Assembly: GCF_003987855.1 (NCBI RefSeq)
Contig: NZ_RXIZ01000010.1
Span: 1 to 55,405, forward strand
Reading direction: 5' to 3'
DNA from: Hyphomicrobium sp.
GTDB taxonomy: Bacteria; Pseudomonadota; Alphaproteobacteria; Rhizobiales; Hyphomicrobiaceae
DNA: 55,405 nucleotides
Shown: positions 55,155-55,405 of the stretch, piece by piece
How the letters are laid out: each line of letters opens with the position of its first letter
How positions within the stretch are numbered: position 1 is the stretch's first letter
Notes under the pieces: model-generated
The model's database searches: none
What the model saw: only the letters and a program-made list of their open reading frames with translations
Told to the model about the DNA's origin: nothing
Position numbers and translations under genes: made by a program

Positions 55155-55405
55155 ATGGATGCAATCGTAGCTCGGCAATCCAAAACTCCGCTTTTGGATC
55201 AAGTCGATACTCCGGATGACCTGAAACAGCTTTCAGAGAGTGAGCTGCCTCAGCTGGCGGCTGAGCTTCGTACGGAGCTAATCGACGCGGTATCACAAAC
55301 GGGCGGCCACCTTGGTGCCGGGCTGGGTGTGGTCGAGCTCACAGTCGCTCTGCATTATCTCTTCGACACTCCCCGTGATCGGCTGATCTGGGATGTCAGC
55401 CATCA
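55155..55405 (+). CDS. dxs: 1-deoxy-D-xylulose-5-phosphate synthase, N-terminal part (truncated by window edge)
   Basis: The first 83 codons are seen. After a short leader come [40 protein letters not shown] and [14 protein letters not shown], the thiamine-diphosphate-binding start of Dxs. It makes DXP from pyruvate and glyceraldehyde phosphate, the entry to the MEP pathway. Divergent from hpnM with a 239-bp gap containing no clear gene. GGGGGAG lies upstream of the ATG. Confidence 0.93.
   Translation, partial: MDAIVARQSKTPLLDQVDTPDDLKQLSESELPQLAAELRTELIDAVSQTGGHLGAGLGVVELTVALHYLFDTPRDRLIWDVSH

Noticed and set aside
1-55405. Mobile elements, prophage, CRISPR arrays, tRNA or rRNA genes
   Set aside because: No transposase, integrase, terminal repeats, regularly spaced repeats or tRNA-like cloverleaf was seen in the intergenic regions.

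Overview
The window looks like chromosome of an alphaproteobacterium of the order Rhizobiales, most likely a Hyphomicrobium-like organism. This is inferred from gene content and composition only: a full hopanoid locus, short HisG with HisZ, DUF983, moderately high G+C, and many ATGA/GTGA gene overlaps. Coding density is high. No tRNA, rRNA, CRISPR array or insertion sequence was seen.

Region 1 (1-8716) is housekeeping. It holds the end of hisS, then hisZ and hisG in overlapping frames, and a convergent recQ with an extra C-terminal helix-turn-helix. Next come pyroglutamyl peptidase, a DUF983 protein, a MocR-type regulator and ada. The recQ-pcp gap (4490-4825) can fold into a roughly 140-nt structure with C-rich loops and is the best candidate for an unannotated small RNA. 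Region 2 (8847-17240) is transport: modABC with a short ModE-like regulator, then a five-gene polyamine block ydcS-ydcT-ydcU-ydcV-patD closed by a strong hairpin.

Region 3 (17386-28800) is an accessory catabolic block and the most unusual part. It contains an APH-type kinase, an AraC regulator, an SDR and an APC permease. It also contains an isochorismatase-fold hydrolase, a B12-type diol dehydratase whose large and medium subunits are fused, the dehydratase small subunit, a PLP phospho-lyase-like class III enzyme and a plant-type (ALDH10-like) aldehyde dehydrogenase. The set suggests amino-alcohol kinase/phospho-lyase chemistry and diol dehydration both feeding an aldehyde dehydrogenase. No microcompartment shell gene and no dehydratase reactivase is present.

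Region 4 (28804-36065) is export: an ABC-2 exporter pair, then an RND pump with its periplasmic adaptor, divergent from a TetR regulator. Two GTAC-N6-GTAC/GTAT sites sit on recognisable divergent promoters between them.

Region 5 (36154-55405) is hopanoid and outer-membrane lipid biology. A sorbosone-dehydrogenase-like periplasmic protein lies 12 bp ahead of hpnA. Then come hpnA, hpnB, hpnC, hpnD, hpnE, shc (hpnF) and hpnG in one tight operon, with convergent hpnH and then ispH. After these are hpnN (hopanoid RND transporter), hpnJ and hpnI, mlaA, hpnM (MlaC-like) and the start of dxs. Together these supply isoprenoid precursor (dxs, ispH), squalene (hpnD, hpnC, hpnE), cyclisation (shc), side-chain building (hpnH, hpnG), head-group decoration (hpnI, hpnJ) and envelope delivery (hpnN, hpnM, mlaA). 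The head-group deacetylase hpnK is not in the window.
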